A DNA stretch of 64,000 nucleotides, taken from assembly GCF_014076495.1 (NCBI RefSeq), contig NZ_CP043575.1, forward strand, positions 558,001 to 622,000, written 5' to 3'. This DNA comes from Comamonas koreensis (GTDB lineage: Bacteria; Pseudomonadota; Gammaproteobacteria; Burkholderiales; Burkholderiaceae_C). The translations under genes and the position numbers were made by a program. The notes beneath the pieces are model-generated. The model searched no databases, had not been told where the DNA came from, and saw only the letters and a list, made by a program, of their open reading frames with translations. Position 1 is the stretch's first letter; each line of letters starts with the position of its first letter. Below are positions 44,119 through 53,295 of the stretch, piece after piece.

Positions 44119-45078
44119 GTTCTCTCTTGGTAAGCACACATATTCATACAGCACTAATCTCTCGTTCGGGTTGGAATTTTTTCTCACCAGAGCTCCGCAG
44201 GAACGCAATTCCGCACCATACACATGCAAATACCGAAGTAAAGAAAGCGATTGAGTTTTTCATAAATACCTCCATAACAAAGCCAAAGACAAAGACAGAA
44301 GCGAAGATTTCCAACCCAAACGAGATCACGATGCTGACTTCAATGTGTACCCATACCTCCAAGCCTTAAAAATTGCTAACTAGATTTACACGACAGCCAA
44401 ATGATCCGTCGTTCTAATAACAATGAATGTATTCGGATTATTTAGAGTGAGCAATCGCAAGCAAATTTTTTATGCAAACCTAAAAATTTCGAGATTGCTG
44501 CTTGTTGTCAGGAGTCAACGTCCATTGTTTGATGAAAGGCTGCTTCTGGCCGGAAGCACGCGATCGCCATGATTCCCCAAAGCTGTCTATCACTTGCAGT
44601 AGCAAACCAGTCAGCGGCTGCTTTCGGGGGCTTGGCCGAAATGGCACTCTCGGCCAGAAGCGGACAACTGACATGCACCTCCGAACGACTGCTTCGGTTT
44701 GCATGAGCGGTCTGTCGCCAGATGGCAGACATGATCGGGCCTGTACAAACCAAAGGTATCCATCAGCGGTCCTTCGTGTCGGCCAGCAATCGACCCAAAG
44801 CGGGCATCTACCCTTCGATATAACTTGTTTATCAAGAGTGAAAAAGCTACTTTTTAGTGGCTTTTTGTGCCCGTTTTGGCCACTACCTTGGGGCAGTCTT
44901 TGACCTGATGCGGGCGCTTTTTGTCCTGGCCACTGTGGTTTCCTTCTTGGTCACGGACGATTACAGCCTCTGGTTGTGGCCGTTTGGGCTTTTGATCGCG
45001 ATTTAATTTATTAAATAATAGTCAATTCCGAATATTTATCGATAATACTCGGAATTGAAATTAATTGATATTATTGGA
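44119..45078. other. AT-richer intergenic stretch with two hairpins
   Basis: About 960 bp without a convincing gene; small open frames here lack ribosome-binding sites. A terminator-like hairpin AAAAAGCTAC/GTGGCTTTTT lies at 44,840-44,866. A 14-bp inverted repeat TCAATTCCGA...TCGGAATTGA lies at 45,022-45,058 just after the stop of the next gene and may be its terminator. Confidence 0.5.
45022..45058 (-). terminator. Hairpin after the 45,079-46,101 gene
   Basis: A 14-bp inverted repeat with one mismatch and a 9-base loop, followed on the minus strand by an AT-rich run (TGACTATTATTTAAT). It is likely the terminator of the AT-rich gene, though the U-tract is imperfect. Confidence 0.55.
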
Positions 45079-46101
45079 TTACCATCGAGTGTTTAATACT
45101 TGATCCACAAAGTATTCAGACTCTCTGCTCATTTTTTTCAAAAAGACGTCAAACCCAGGAGTTATTTTGCCAATAAAGTTTTTTATTTCTGTTTCCGTTA
45201 AGCTTAGTTCCTTTATGTATTCATTACGGACTCGACCTTTTATATTTGATCCGTACAATCTAACGATCATATTCATGATCAATTCTTCAGCACTTTCGTC
45301 ATCATCTAACTCGTATTTTTCAGCTAGTTGTGATATTAATTTTATCGCTGATACATCTTTGTTGAAAAGAACTCTAATTGATTCATTAACTATTCTTTCA
45401 ACAATTTGACGATTTACTCCGCGATTCATCATTTCCTCTCGGCAATATTGAATCGCTGCTGCACAAAGTTCAAGAGTGGCGACGTCATTAGATAGCTCTG
45501 GTATTTGTTGCTTTTCTATGACTTCATTTCGGAAATTTTTCAGCGTTTTACATACATAACTTTGAAAGTTCTTGACTGTTTCTGTGTGGTGACCATTAGA
45601 TCCACCAAACAAACTGCTAACAAAGTTGCCAACATTATCTATAGTATTTATTTTTTGTATATATTCATAGATGCCATCTTTGTTAATAAATACTAAAGAC
45701 CTTGCATCTTCATCTTCATCTTCATCTTCATCTTCACCTGCTTGATTATTTATATATGTATTTAACTCGATATATTTAAGGTCGGAGGAAAAGCTGAAAG
45801 GCTGGCCGCCTTGGTCATTAACAACAAATCCTCTAATAATTTTTGTGTATTCCTCATTAAAAACTATCAAATATAGCCATATATTTTCACCATTGAGCCC
45901 ACCTTCTTCAGACCAATCAATAGATCCAGTAAAAATTCTATTTTTCTCATCGAAACTAGTGTTGATGAATTTTTTTCTTTTAGGCAAACCGTGATTACTT
46001 AATTTTTCCCAGTTTATAAAAGCGCTGTTTTCAGACTCAAAATGATAGGAGGCGTACCCTATTTCATAACGCGGCGCTTGGACAAAAATTTTATTCCTCA
46101 T
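45079..46101 (-). CDS. AT-rich orphan protein with acidic repeat linker
   Basis: A 340-residue protein, start ATG 46,101 with GAGGG upstream. Residues 1-125 look beta-rich (IGYASYHFESENSAFINWEKL, NRIFTGSIDWSEEGG). A (GluAsp)5 linker at about 128-137, encoded by a six-base repeat, separates them from a helical C-terminal domain (LSNDVATLELCAAAIQYCREEMMNR ... LSLTETEIKNFIGKITPG). No signal peptide or membrane segment. I recognise no family. Low GC and isolation mark it as acquired; a defence or stress role is only a guess. Confidence 0.6.
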   Translation of the reverse strand: MRNKIFVQAPRYEIGYASYHFESENSAFINWEKLSNHGLPKRKKFINTSFDEKNRIFTGSIDWSEEGGLNGENIWLYLIVFNEEYTKIIRGFVVNDQGGQPFSFSSDLKYIELNTYINNQAGEDEDEDEDEDARSLVFINKDGIYEYIQKINTIDNVGNFVSSLFGGSNGHHTETVKNFQSYVCKTLKNFRNEVIEKQQIPELSNDVATLELCAAAIQYCREEMMNRGVNRQIVERIVNESIRVLFNKDVSAIKLISQLAEKYELDDDESAEELIMNMIVRLYGSNIKGRVRNEYIKELSLTETEIKNFIGKITPGFDVFLKKMSRESEYFVDQVLNTRW

Positions 46102-46368
46102 ATTTCCCTCAATTAAACTTATACAAATTTTGTTTTTTATTTGTAAATTGCAGATTTACATTCCAAGAATTTAGAACGATTGATGATTTCTGTTTGTCTA
46201 AGGCTAATCCCCCGCGAAACGACGTTGTTTCTCAATACAGCTTGAGGTGATTCTAGTCGTGGCGGTAAATCTATTCAATATAACTGCGCAGGAAATGTTC
46301 GCGCACGAAGGTGCAGGACATCACATCGTAGTGTCGGCTTCTGGCCGGCTACGGCACTTTAAAGATAA
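46102..46368. other. Region before the beta-CASP remnant
   Basis: Mostly AT-rich upstream DNA of the 340-residue gene. A possible frame around 46,290-46,370 (HHIVVSASGRLRHFKD) may be an earlier part of the decayed hydrolase next to it, in another frame. Confidence 0.35.
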
Positions 46369-46623
46369 TCATCAGCGAACTCTGCAAGCGATGCTGCTTG
46401 CACTGTGTTCATTAACCACGGTGATGACGAAAAGCGCAATGCGCTGGCTCAAGCCATCAGCGACCGAAGCACAGCTAAGCTCCAAGGTGACTGTGGCATT
46501 TTGAAGGTTGAGGTGCCATCTGCTACATCTCAATGGTTTGATCTAGACTCCTGCAACTGGGTATCGGACGAACCAGAGAGGGGTGAAGACGATACACGGG
46601 CGCTTCTATTGCGCATGCTCTTA
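46369..46623 (+). pseudogene. C-terminal remnant of an MBL-fold/beta-CASP hydrolase
   Basis: The frame SSANSASDAACTVFINHGDDEKRNALAQAI resembles the C-terminal motif of RNA-processing beta-CASP proteins (VFINHGDDEaR-ALAqaI). It continues VEVPSATSQWFDLD until the IS5-family copy. A similar GR-RHFKDN segment upstream lies in another frame, so the gene is frameshifted and cut. Family assignment is by motif only. Confidence 0.4.
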
Positions 46624-47497
46624 GAGCGGCTAACACCACCTATCCACGAAGCGTGCACAGATGATTGCAGCAGCCAGCTTTAGTAAAGCCATGTGTATAT
46701 CCAAGCGCCGCTCGAATCGGATGCGCAGTTTTCCAAAGCCAGCAAACCAGCCATGAGTTCGCTCCACGACCCAGCGGTGCTTGCCTAATCGTTCACTGCT
46801 TTCAATGCCTCGCCTGGCAATGCGACTGACGATTCCACGCTTTTTGAGATGCCGCCTGCAGCGTGGGTAGTCGTACCCTTTATCCGCATGAAGTTTGTAG
46901 GGCCGCCTGCGAGGGCGGCCTTGCAGTCCTTTGATTGCAGGAATGGCATCTACACATGGCTCAAACAGCATCGAATCGTGCCTGTTGGCTCCACTGACAA
47001 GCACCACCAATGGAATGCCACGAGCATCCACAATGATGTGACGTTTGGAGCCTAATTTGCCTCTGTCAGTGGGATTGGGACCCGTTTCCTGACCCCCCGG
47101 GGGCTTGGCACCGATGAGCCATCAATGCTGGCTCGGCTCCAATCAATTTGGTCATGCTCACGAAGGCGCACCAGCATTGCATGGTGTAGTTGTTCCCAAA
47201 TGCCTGCTGCACTCCAGTCACGCAAGCGTCGCCAGCATGTCATACCACTGCCGTAGCCCAAAGCTTGAGGTAAATCTTCCCAAGGGATGCCGGTTTGAAG
47301 CACGTACAGGATGCCATTGAGAGCAGCTTCGTTGCTCACGCCCAATTTGCGCGCACCGCCCTTGGAAGAAGGGGTGAATTGGGGAATCAGAGGTTGTAGC
47401 TGTTGCCACAACTCTTTACTAACAGGTTGTCTTGCCATGAAGGCACGAAGCATAAATGCTTCGTGCAGGGCTCAAGACGAGGTGGTGTTAGCGGCTC
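46624..47497 (-). mobile_element. IS5-family (IS427-group) element, right copy
   Basis: 874 bp, the same length and protein sequences as the left copy, inverted relative to it. TTA lies on both sides (46,621-46,623 and 47,498-47,500). The right-hand TTA is the complement of the hpf stop codon. Confidence 0.88.
46630..47453 (-). CDS. IS5-family transposase, two-frame (right copy)
   Basis: Both frames (47,453-47,052 and 47,031-46,630) translate to the same 133-residue pieces as the left copy, with the same C5G6 shift site and the same DDE residues. Conservation of the frame split in both copies supports programmed frameshifting. Confidence 0.85.
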
Positions 47498-47860
47498 TTA
47501 GGCTTCGACATCCTCATCGGTGCCGGTACGAATGGTTTCGCGGTTGCTCTTGTCGCGCATCTTGGCGATGTCGGTGTCCAAAGCACGGTGCAGTTTTTCC
47601 AGCGCTGCGTTGAAGGCTTCGGCGACCTTTTCGGCCTCGGCGTTGACAGCCAGGGGTTGGCGCCCGGTAGCCCGTGTTTCCATCACACAGCGCTTGCCTT
47701 TGCCGCCGTTTTTCAGGGCGTCCACATCGGTGAGGTAAACCTCCACCCGGGTCACATATTCGCGGAAGCGCGAAAGCTTGTTTTGTACCTCGGTTTGTGC
47801 CCATTGGGAGAGGGATTCTCCGCCTTGAACATTGTCACCAGCGTGCACTTGAACTTGCAT
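47498..47860 (-). CDS. hpf: Ribosome hibernation factor (short HPF/RaiA family)
   Basis: A 120-residue protein (MQVQVHAGDNVQGGESLSQWAQTEV) with the RaiA/S30AE fold, including VEVYLTDVDALKNG and CVMETRATGRQPLAVNAEAEKVAEAFNAA. It binds the small ribosomal subunit in stationary phase or stress. AAGGAG lies 8 bp before the ATG. Its stop TAA is within the target repeat of the island, so the reading frame survives, but anything downstream on the same transcript is now replaced by the transposon. Confidence 0.85.
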   Translation of the reverse strand: MQVQVHAGDNVQGGESLSQWAQTEVQNKLSRFREYVTRVEVYLTDVDALKNGGKGKRCVMETRATGRQPLAVNAEAEKVAEAFNAALEKLHRALDTDIAKMRDKSNRETIRTGTDEDVEA

Positions 47861-48138
47861 GGATGTGCTCCTTTCTCGAACATGCTGGGCGGCAGCCCAG
47901 CTATAGCAACCGGATGCAGCGAAGGCCATCGCCTTGCGGCACCTTGTTGATCACATCCTAACTCGCAAAACTGCAACAAAGGCTGCGACATGGTCAATAT
48001 GCGTAAAAGCCCTGAGAAAGATCAAGCGTCCTACAGCCTGCTGGGTGCGCGCTCGGACGGCGGGGCAGGGCGGCGGTTGGCTTGAAACGCGGCGAGCCAT
48101 CCCCAGCAGCCGGTCATGGCGGCCGCGCAGTGCAAGGT
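47861..48138. other. Intergenic region upstream of hpf
   Basis: About 280 bp between the hpf start and the end of the GNAT gene. It presumably holds the hpf promoter; no clear sigma-70 boxes or gene were identified. Confidence 0.4.
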
Positions 48139-48699
48139 TTAGGTTGCTGCGAATTTTGCAGCGGACAAGCGATACAGCACATGGGCTCGCAATGGGTGGC
48201 CCTCAGGCAAGGCAGGGTGCGCAAAATCGCCTGCCAGGTCGCGCTCCATGCCCAGGCGCTCCATCAGTGCTTGCGATGGCAGGTTGCTGGTGGTCGTGAA
48301 GGCCACGATGTCAGCCAGCTTTACATGGTCAAATCCGACGGCCAGTGCCGCCCGCGCGGCCTCAGTGGCCAGGCCCTGGTGCCAGGCATGGCGCGCCAGG
48401 CGCCACATGATTTCGACGCAGGGAGAAAAAGGCAGCTCGGCCTGGGGCACATGCAGGCCGACGATGCCGATAAATTGCTGGTCCTCCAGCCGCTCCACCG
48501 CCCAGACGCCCCAGCCGCGATCGGCCATCAGCGCCTCGCAGCGGTCTGCCATCGCGTCGCTCTGCGCCCGCGTCAGCGGCGCGGGGAAGTAGCGCATTAC
48601 CTCGGGGTCCGCCGTCATCGCGGCAAAGGCCTCCCTGTCCTGCGGCTGCCATTGGCGCAGCTGCAGGCGGGCGGTTCGGGGCTCGATCAGGGTGGTCAT
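48139..48699 (-). CDS. RimJ/RimL-type GNAT acetyltransferase
   Basis: A 186-residue protein starting MTTLIEPRTARLQLRQWQPQDREAFAAM. The GNAT core HAWHQGLATEAARAALAVGFDHVKLADIVAFTTTSNLPSQALMERLGM shows the RimJ/RimL pattern, which often modifies protein N-termini, though many relatives have other substrates. The start at 48,699 aligns with the family N-terminus; a longer upstream frame is rejected. Confidence 0.8.
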   Translation of the reverse strand: MTTLIEPRTARLQLRQWQPQDREAFAAMTADPEVMRYFPAPLTRAQSDAMADRCEALMADRGWGVWAVERLEDQQFIGIVGLHVPQAELPFSPCVEIMWRLARHAWHQGLATEAARAALAVGFDHVKLADIVAFTTTSNLPSQALMERLGMERDLAGDFAHPALPEGHPLRAHVLYRLSAAKFAAT

Positions 48700-48814
48700 G
48701 GGGTCGCTGCTCCAATGAAAAAGCGGCCTGCACGCTAGGCCTTTGCGTGAGCCGCTGGGGTGATCAACAACGCCAAGAGGGCCGTGCACTGCACCGGCCC
48801 GCTACGCGGCAGTA

Positions 48815-49285
48815 TCAATGGTGGTGGCCGTGCGCGCCATGCACATGGCGGTGGGCAATCTCTTCTTCGCTGGCTGCGCGCACATCGACGACCTTGCCGC
48901 TAAAGCGCAGCGCCAGGCCGGCGAGCGGGTGGTTGCCATCCAGGTGCACTTCCGGGCCCTTGATCTTCTTGACATAGAAGGCCTGGGGCTCGCCGCGGTC
49001 ATTGGCGCCGCGCAGCTGGCCGCCCACCTTCACGCCCGGTGGGAACTCGCTCTTGGGGATCACGCGCACGAGGCTCTCGTCGCGCACGCCAAAGGCATCT
49101 TCCACTGCCAGATCCACGCTAGTGCTAAAGCCCACAGCCTGGCCCTCAAACGCAGCTTCCACCTTGGGGAAGATGTTTTCATAGCCGCCATGCAGGTAGG
49201 CGAGGTTGCCGCTGTCCAGCGGTTTGCCTTGCGCATCGGTCACCTTGTATTGGATGGTGACGGCGCAGTCTTTGGTGATGTTCAT
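48815..49285 (-). CDS. slyD: FKBP-type peptidyl-prolyl isomerase, SlyD-like
   Basis: A 156-residue cytoplasmic prolyl isomerase/chaperone (MNITKDCAVTIQYKVTDAQGKPLD). FKBP core plus the insert-in-flap domain (VDLAVEDAFGVRDESLVRVIPKSEFP), then DGNHPLAGLALRFSGKVVDVR. The His-rich tail (HRHVHGAHGHHH) probably binds nickel or zinc. The start at 49,285 fits the family; nine more upstream codons are open but unlikely. Confidence 0.88.
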   Translation of the reverse strand: MNITKDCAVTIQYKVTDAQGKPLDSGNLAYLHGGYENIFPKVEAAFEGQAVGFSTSVDLAVEDAFGVRDESLVRVIPKSEFPPGVKVGGQLRGANDRGEPQAFYVKKIKGPEVHLDGNHPLAGLALRFSGKVVDVRAASEEEIAHRHVHGAHGHHH

Positions 49286-49484
49286 GGTCTTGTTCGAAGA
49301 GTCTGGCAAAAACGCAAGTGTAGGGGCTGCGGCGGGGTGGGCGCAGCGCCTTGCCGGATGGCAGGGGCAGCGCCAAGGGTTTGGTGATTGTCATGCAAAC
49401 GGCTTGCTCTCCTACGGCAGCATGCTGCAGCGCAGCGCGAGACTGGCTATTTGTGACCGCTTTTCCGGTCGAAAGGATGAAGAA

Positions 49485-50273
49485 ATGGTTCAGCAACTCG
49501 CAGGCAAGGTGGCCTATGTGACGGGCGGCGCCAGTGGCATTGGCAAGGCCATCGCCGATCTGTATGCGCAGCAGGGCGCCAAGGTGGTGATCGCCGATCT
49601 GAAGCAGGAAGCAGCCGAGGCGGCGGCCCAGGATATTGCCAGCAAGGGCGGCACCGCCATGGGCCTGGCGGTCGATGTGACGCAGGAAGACCAGGTCGAC
49701 GCCTCTGTCGAAGCCGCAGTGAAAGCCTATGGCGGCATCGATATCCTGGTGAGCAATGCCGGCATCCAGATCGTCAAGCCGGTGCAGGACTTTACGTTGC
49801 AGGAGTGGCAGAAGATGCTGGCCATCCAGCTCGATGGCGCCTTCCTCACCACCCGCGCCTGCATCAAGCACATGTATGCGCAGGGCCGTGGCGGCAGCAT
49901 CATCTATACCGGCTCAGTGCATTCCAAGGAGGCCTCCAAGCTCAAGGCGCCCTATGTGACGGCCAAGCATGGCCTCGAAGGCCTGGCCAAGGTCGTCGCC
50001 AAAGAGGGCGGCCCGCAAGGCGTACGCGCCAATGTGATCTGCCCGGGTTATGTGCGCACGCCGCTTGTGGACAAGCAGATCCCCGAGCAGGCCAAGGAGC
50101 TGGGCATCAGCGAGGCCGATGTGATCAAGAACGTGATGCTCAAGGACACCGTCGACGGCGAGTTCACCACCGTGGACGATGTGGCACGCGTGGCACTGTT
50201 CTTTGCGGCGTTCCCCACCAATGCGCTGACGGGGCAGTCAATGATCGTGAGCCACGGCTGGTTCATGGAGTGA
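49485..50273 (+). CDS. hbdH: 3-hydroxybutyrate dehydrogenase
   Basis: A 262-residue short-chain dehydrogenase oxidising (R)-3-hydroxybutyrate to acetoacetate with NAD, a step in using polyhydroxybutyrate. NAD motif TGGASGIGKAIA; NNAG equivalent VSNAGIQIV; catalytic Ser/Tyr/Lys in YTGSVHSKEASKLKAPYVTAKHG; C-terminus ALTGQSMIVSHGWFME typical of this enzyme. AGGATGAAGAA lies before the ATG. Confidence 0.88.
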   Translation: MVQQLAGKVAYVTGGASGIGKAIADLYAQQGAKVVIADLKQEAAEAAAQDIASKGGTAMGLAVDVTQEDQVDASVEAAVKAYGGIDILVSNAGIQIVKPVQDFTLQEWQKMLAIQLDGAFLTTRACIKHMYAQGRGGSIIYTGSVHSKEASKLKAPYVTAKHGLEGLAKVVAKEGGPQGVRANVICPGYVRTPLVDKQIPEQAKELGISEADVIKNVMLKDTVDGEFTTVDDVARVALFFAAFPTNALTGQSMIVSHGWFME

Positions 50274-50557
50274 TGCTGGCCTGCCCCGCGCTGGCCTGCG
50301 GGGGCGGTATTGCTGGGGTGGCAAGACCTGCAGGCAATATTCTTCTGCAACGTGCCGTTTAATGCTGCCAAAACGCTCGAAATTCGGTCTTGTCCCATTT
50401 CTATAGCTTTTGCCCGCCCCCTACATTTGTTACATGGTTTGCAGTCTGCTTTGCACAGCCGACAGGTGGGGAAACCGTGCCTGCCCGACAATGGCGCCTT
50501 GGCCAAGGCAGCGGTGCGGACAGCGCGCTGCCGGCCCAGGCTTTGCAGACTTCTTCC
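50274..50557. other. Intergenic region before pbp1A
   Basis: About 280 bp with no gene; presumably holds the promoter of the penicillin-binding protein gene. No distinct regulatory motif was identified. Confidence 0.4.
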
Positions 50558-53260
50558 ATGGCGATCCCCCTTCTCTCCGGTTTGATGAACACCTTGCGCC
50601 GCGCAGCGGGCGCCTTGCCCGGGCTGGCCCGGCGCCTGCGCCCTTGGCTGGCCGCACGCAGCAAAAAGCAATGGTTGCTGGCGGTGGCAGCCTTGCCGGT
50701 GCTGCTGCTGCTCTATGTGCTGCTGCTGATTCCGCTCACCCCGTCGATCGGCGATATCCAGAAAAACAAGGTCGAGGCCCCCACCCAGCTGTTGTCGGCC
50801 GATGGCAAGGTGCTGGCCCAGTACAAGCGCGCCAACCGCGAATGGGTGGCGCTGAAGGACATTTCACCGAACGTCATCAATGCGCTGATCGCCACCGAAG
50901 ACCACCGTTTTTATGAGCATGGCGCGCTCGATTGGCGCCGCACCTTTGGCTCGGTGCTGCACACGGCGATGGGCCGGCCCCAGGGCGGCTCCACCATCAC
51001 CCAGCAGTTGGCGCGCAATATGTTCCCCGAGGAAATCGGCCGCGCCCGCTCGCTCAACCGCAAGCTCAAGGAGGCCGTGACCGCCTACAAGATCGAATCG
51101 GCCTACACCAAGGACGAGATCCTGGAGACCTACCTCAACACCGTGCCCTTTCTCTACAACGCCTTTGGCATCGAGATGGCCGCACGCACCTATTTTGACA
51201 AGCCCGCCCAGAAGCTGAGCGTGCTCGAAGCGGCGACCCTGGTGGGCATGCTCAAGGGCACCAGCTACTACAACCCCGTGCAAAACCCGGAGCGGGCCCA
51301 GCAGCGCCGCAACACCGTGCTGGCGCAGATGAACAAGCACGGCAAGCTCAGCGACCAGGATTTTGAGACCCTCAAAAAACGCGGCATCAAGCTGGATTTT
51401 GAGCGCCAGGACGAGGCCGTGGGCATGGCACCGCATTTTGCGCAGGCGCTGCGCAAGTGGCTGATCGAATGGGCCGACGCCAACGACTACAACATCTATG
51501 CCGATGGCCTGGTGGTGCAGACCACCATCGACTCGCGCGTGCAGCAATGGGCCAACCAGGCCGTGGTGCGCCAGGGCCGGCAGTTGCAGGTGACCGCCAA
51601 TGGCCTGTGGAGCAACCGCAACCAGTGGACCGCCAAGAACCCGCTGGTGCAAAGCTTTGTGCGCGAAAGCGCCGTCTACCGCCAGGCGGTGGCCGATGGC
51701 CAGGACAAGGACGAAGCGCTGCAGCGCCTGCTGGCTGATGCCGACTTTATGGCCAACCTGCGCCAGGACAAGGTGCGCGTGCAGGTGGGCTTTATGGCCA
51801 TGGACCCACGCAACGCCCATGTGCTGGCCTGGGTGGGCAGCCGCGACTTTGCCATCGACCCCTTTGACCATGTCTCGCAAGCGCGCCGCCAGCCCGGCTC
51901 CACCTTCAAGCCCTTTGTCTATGGCGCAGCGCTGCAGGATGGCGCGTTGCCCACCGACCAGCTGATGGATGAGGCCGTGCGCATTCCGCTGGGCGGCGGG
52001 CAGTTCTGGCGCCCCACCGATGGCGGCCCGCCTTCTGACCAACCGATGACCCTGGCCGACGGCCTGGCCTACTCCAAGAACACCATCACCGCCCAGGTGA
52101 TGGCCAAGGTGGGGCCCGCCAAGGTGGCCAAGCTGGCGCGGGCGCTGGGTGTGCGCGACAGCAAGCTTGAAGATGTGCTGTCGCTGGCGCTGGGTACCAG
52201 CCCGGTCACCTTGCAGGAGATGGTGACCGCCTATTCCACCCTGGCCAACGGCGGCGGCTACCGCGCGCCCGTCATGGTCACCCGCATTACTGACCGCGAG
52301 GGCAAGGTGCTGGCCGAGTTTGAGCCACCCGCGCCGGAGGTGGCACTGGACAGCGGCGTGACCTACGCCTTGATCGACATGATGCGCGGCGTCATCACCA
52401 AGGGCACGGGCCGGGGTGTGGCGCGCTATGGCGTCAGCGGGGACTGGGTGGGCAAGACCGGCACCACGCAAGACAATGCCGATGGCTGGTTCATGCTGGC
52501 GCACCCGGACTGGGTGGGCGGCGCCTGGGTCGGCTTCAACGACAGCCGTGTGCAGCTGAACGACTACTGGGGCCAGGGCGCCCACAGTGCACTGCCTGTG
52601 GTGGCCGAGGTGGCCGCCGCATCGCAGCGCGCCAAGCTGGTGCAGGCACAGGCCCGCTTTGAGATGCCGGCCGAGAACAACACCTTTGTGCAGCGCCTGC
52701 GCAGCTGGATGCTGGGCTTTGGTGACAACAAGCAACCGGTCGATCCGTTTGAGCAGCCCCCTGCGATGCAGGAGCTGCCCGATCGCGGCAACCCTGGTGA
52801 TGCGCCCATCATCGACGACCCCGAGGCCCGGCCGATAGGCCAGGGCGGCGCGGGCCCGCGCGGCCCCAGCGGCGAGGGCGACTACCCCGTGTTCCAGAAC
52901 AACCCATCTCCAGCGCAGCAGCCGCAGATGCCTGCGCAGCGCCTGGCCGATCCGAGCCAGCCGCAACCCGGTGTCGTGGTGCCTGGCGCGTCGTCCAACC
53001 CTGCGCCTTCCAACCCGGCACCGGCCAGCGCCTCTCCTGCCCCGGCCTTCCCCGGCAGCGCCAGTGCGCCCCAGGGCCAGCCCGCGGGCAACCCACCGCC
53101 GATTGAGCGCGGTGTGGTCGTCTCGCCGGTGTCGTCCGGTACCGTGGGCCAACCCGTACCCACGGCCGATGGCGGCATGGTCTGGCGCCGCGCCACCCCG
53201 TCTGGCACGGCGGCGCCGCAGTCCGGCAATGCAGGAATTGCGGCCAGCGAGGTCAATTGA
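50558..53260 (+). CDS. mrcA: Bifunctional penicillin-binding protein 1A
   Basis: About 900 residues. A membrane anchor (LLAVAALPVLLLLYVLLLIP) is followed by the glycosyltransferase domain (ATEDHRFYEHGALDWRR, GGSTITQQLARNMF) and the transpeptidase domain with Ser-x-x-Lys in PGSTFKPFVY, SKN in AYSKNTITAQ and KTGT in VGKTGTTQDNADGW. It polymerises and crosslinks peptidoglycan in the periplasm. The tail of about 150 residues is Pro/Ala/Gln-rich and probably disordered. The start MAIPLLSGLMN at 50,558 is chosen for length; 50,585 is possible. Confidence 0.9.
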   Translation: MAIPLLSGLMNTLRRAAGALPGLARRLRPWLAARSKKQWLLAVAALPVLLLLYVLLLIPLTPSIGDIQKNKVEAPTQLLSADGKVLAQYKRANREWVALKDISPNVINALIATEDHRFYEHGALDWRRTFGSVLHTAMGRPQGGSTITQQLARNMFPEEIGRARSLNRKLKEAVTAYKIESAYTKDEILETYLNTVPFLYNAFGIEMAARTYFDKPAQKLSVLEAATLVGMLKGTSYYNPVQNPERAQQRRNTVLAQMNKHGKLSDQDFETLKKRGIKLDFERQDEAVGMAPHFAQALRKWLIEWADANDYNIYADGLVVQTTIDSRVQQWANQAVVRQGRQLQVTANGLWSNRNQWTAKNPLVQSFVRESAVYRQAVADGQDKDEALQRLLADADFMANLRQDKVRVQVGFMAMDPRNAHVLAWVGSRDFAIDPFDHVSQARRQPGSTFKPFVYGAALQDGALPTDQLMDEAVRIPLGGGQFWRPTDGGPPSDQPMTLADGLAYSKNTITAQVMAKVGPAKVAKLARALGVRDSKLEDVLSLALGTSPVTLQEMVTAYSTLANGGGYRAPVMVTRITDREGKVLAEFEPPAPEVALDSGVTYALIDMMRGVITKGTGRGVARYGVSGDWVGKTGTTQDNADGWFMLAHPDWVGGAWVGFNDSRVQLNDYWGQGAHSALPVVAEVAAASQRAKLVQAQARFEMPAENNTFVQRLRSWMLGFGDNKQPVDPFEQPPAMQELPDRGNPGDAPIIDDPEARPIGQGGAGPRGPSGEGDYPVFQNNPSPAQQPQMPAQRLADPSQPQPGVVVPGASSNPAPSNPAPASASPAPAFPGSASAPQGQPAGNPPPIERGVVVSPVSSGTVGQPVPTADGGMVWRRATPSGTAAPQSGNAGIAASEVN

Positions 53261-53295
53261 TCCCGCTGCCCATTTTTTAAGCACTCATCAGGAGG

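Larger units (their letters stand above)
48..47497. mobile_element. 47.45-kb IS5-family composite transposon (resistance island)
   Basis: Two identical-length (874 bp) IS5-family copies face opposite directions at the two ends. The outer flanks are TTA on both sides (45-47 and 47,498-47,500), as expected if the unit moved as one piece with a 3-bp target duplication. The inner flanks are TAA (922-924) and TTA (46,621-46,623). The target is the TAA stop codon of hpf on the minus strand, so the gene product is unchanged. Nearly all resistance genes, integrons and plasmid fragments of the window lie inside. Assembly by homologous recombination between separately inserted copies is the alternative. 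Confidence 0.65.

Noticed and set aside
44088..44200. A complete tRNA or tmRNA gene
   Set aside because: No anticodon arm at the right distance, and the only nearby GCGGAGC gives a fold of about 110 nt that matches no tRNA; the tmRNA 3' end differs.
44502..44903. A 133-residue plus-strand frame
   Set aside because: No ribosome-binding site, overlaps frames on the other strand, odd residue composition and ends in a terminator-like hairpin.
50864..53284. Long minus-strand open frame of about 800 codons opposite pbp1A
   Set aside because: It is antisense to a clear PBP1A with all motifs, is His/Gly/Ala-rich from codon mirroring, and lacks a ribosome-binding site.
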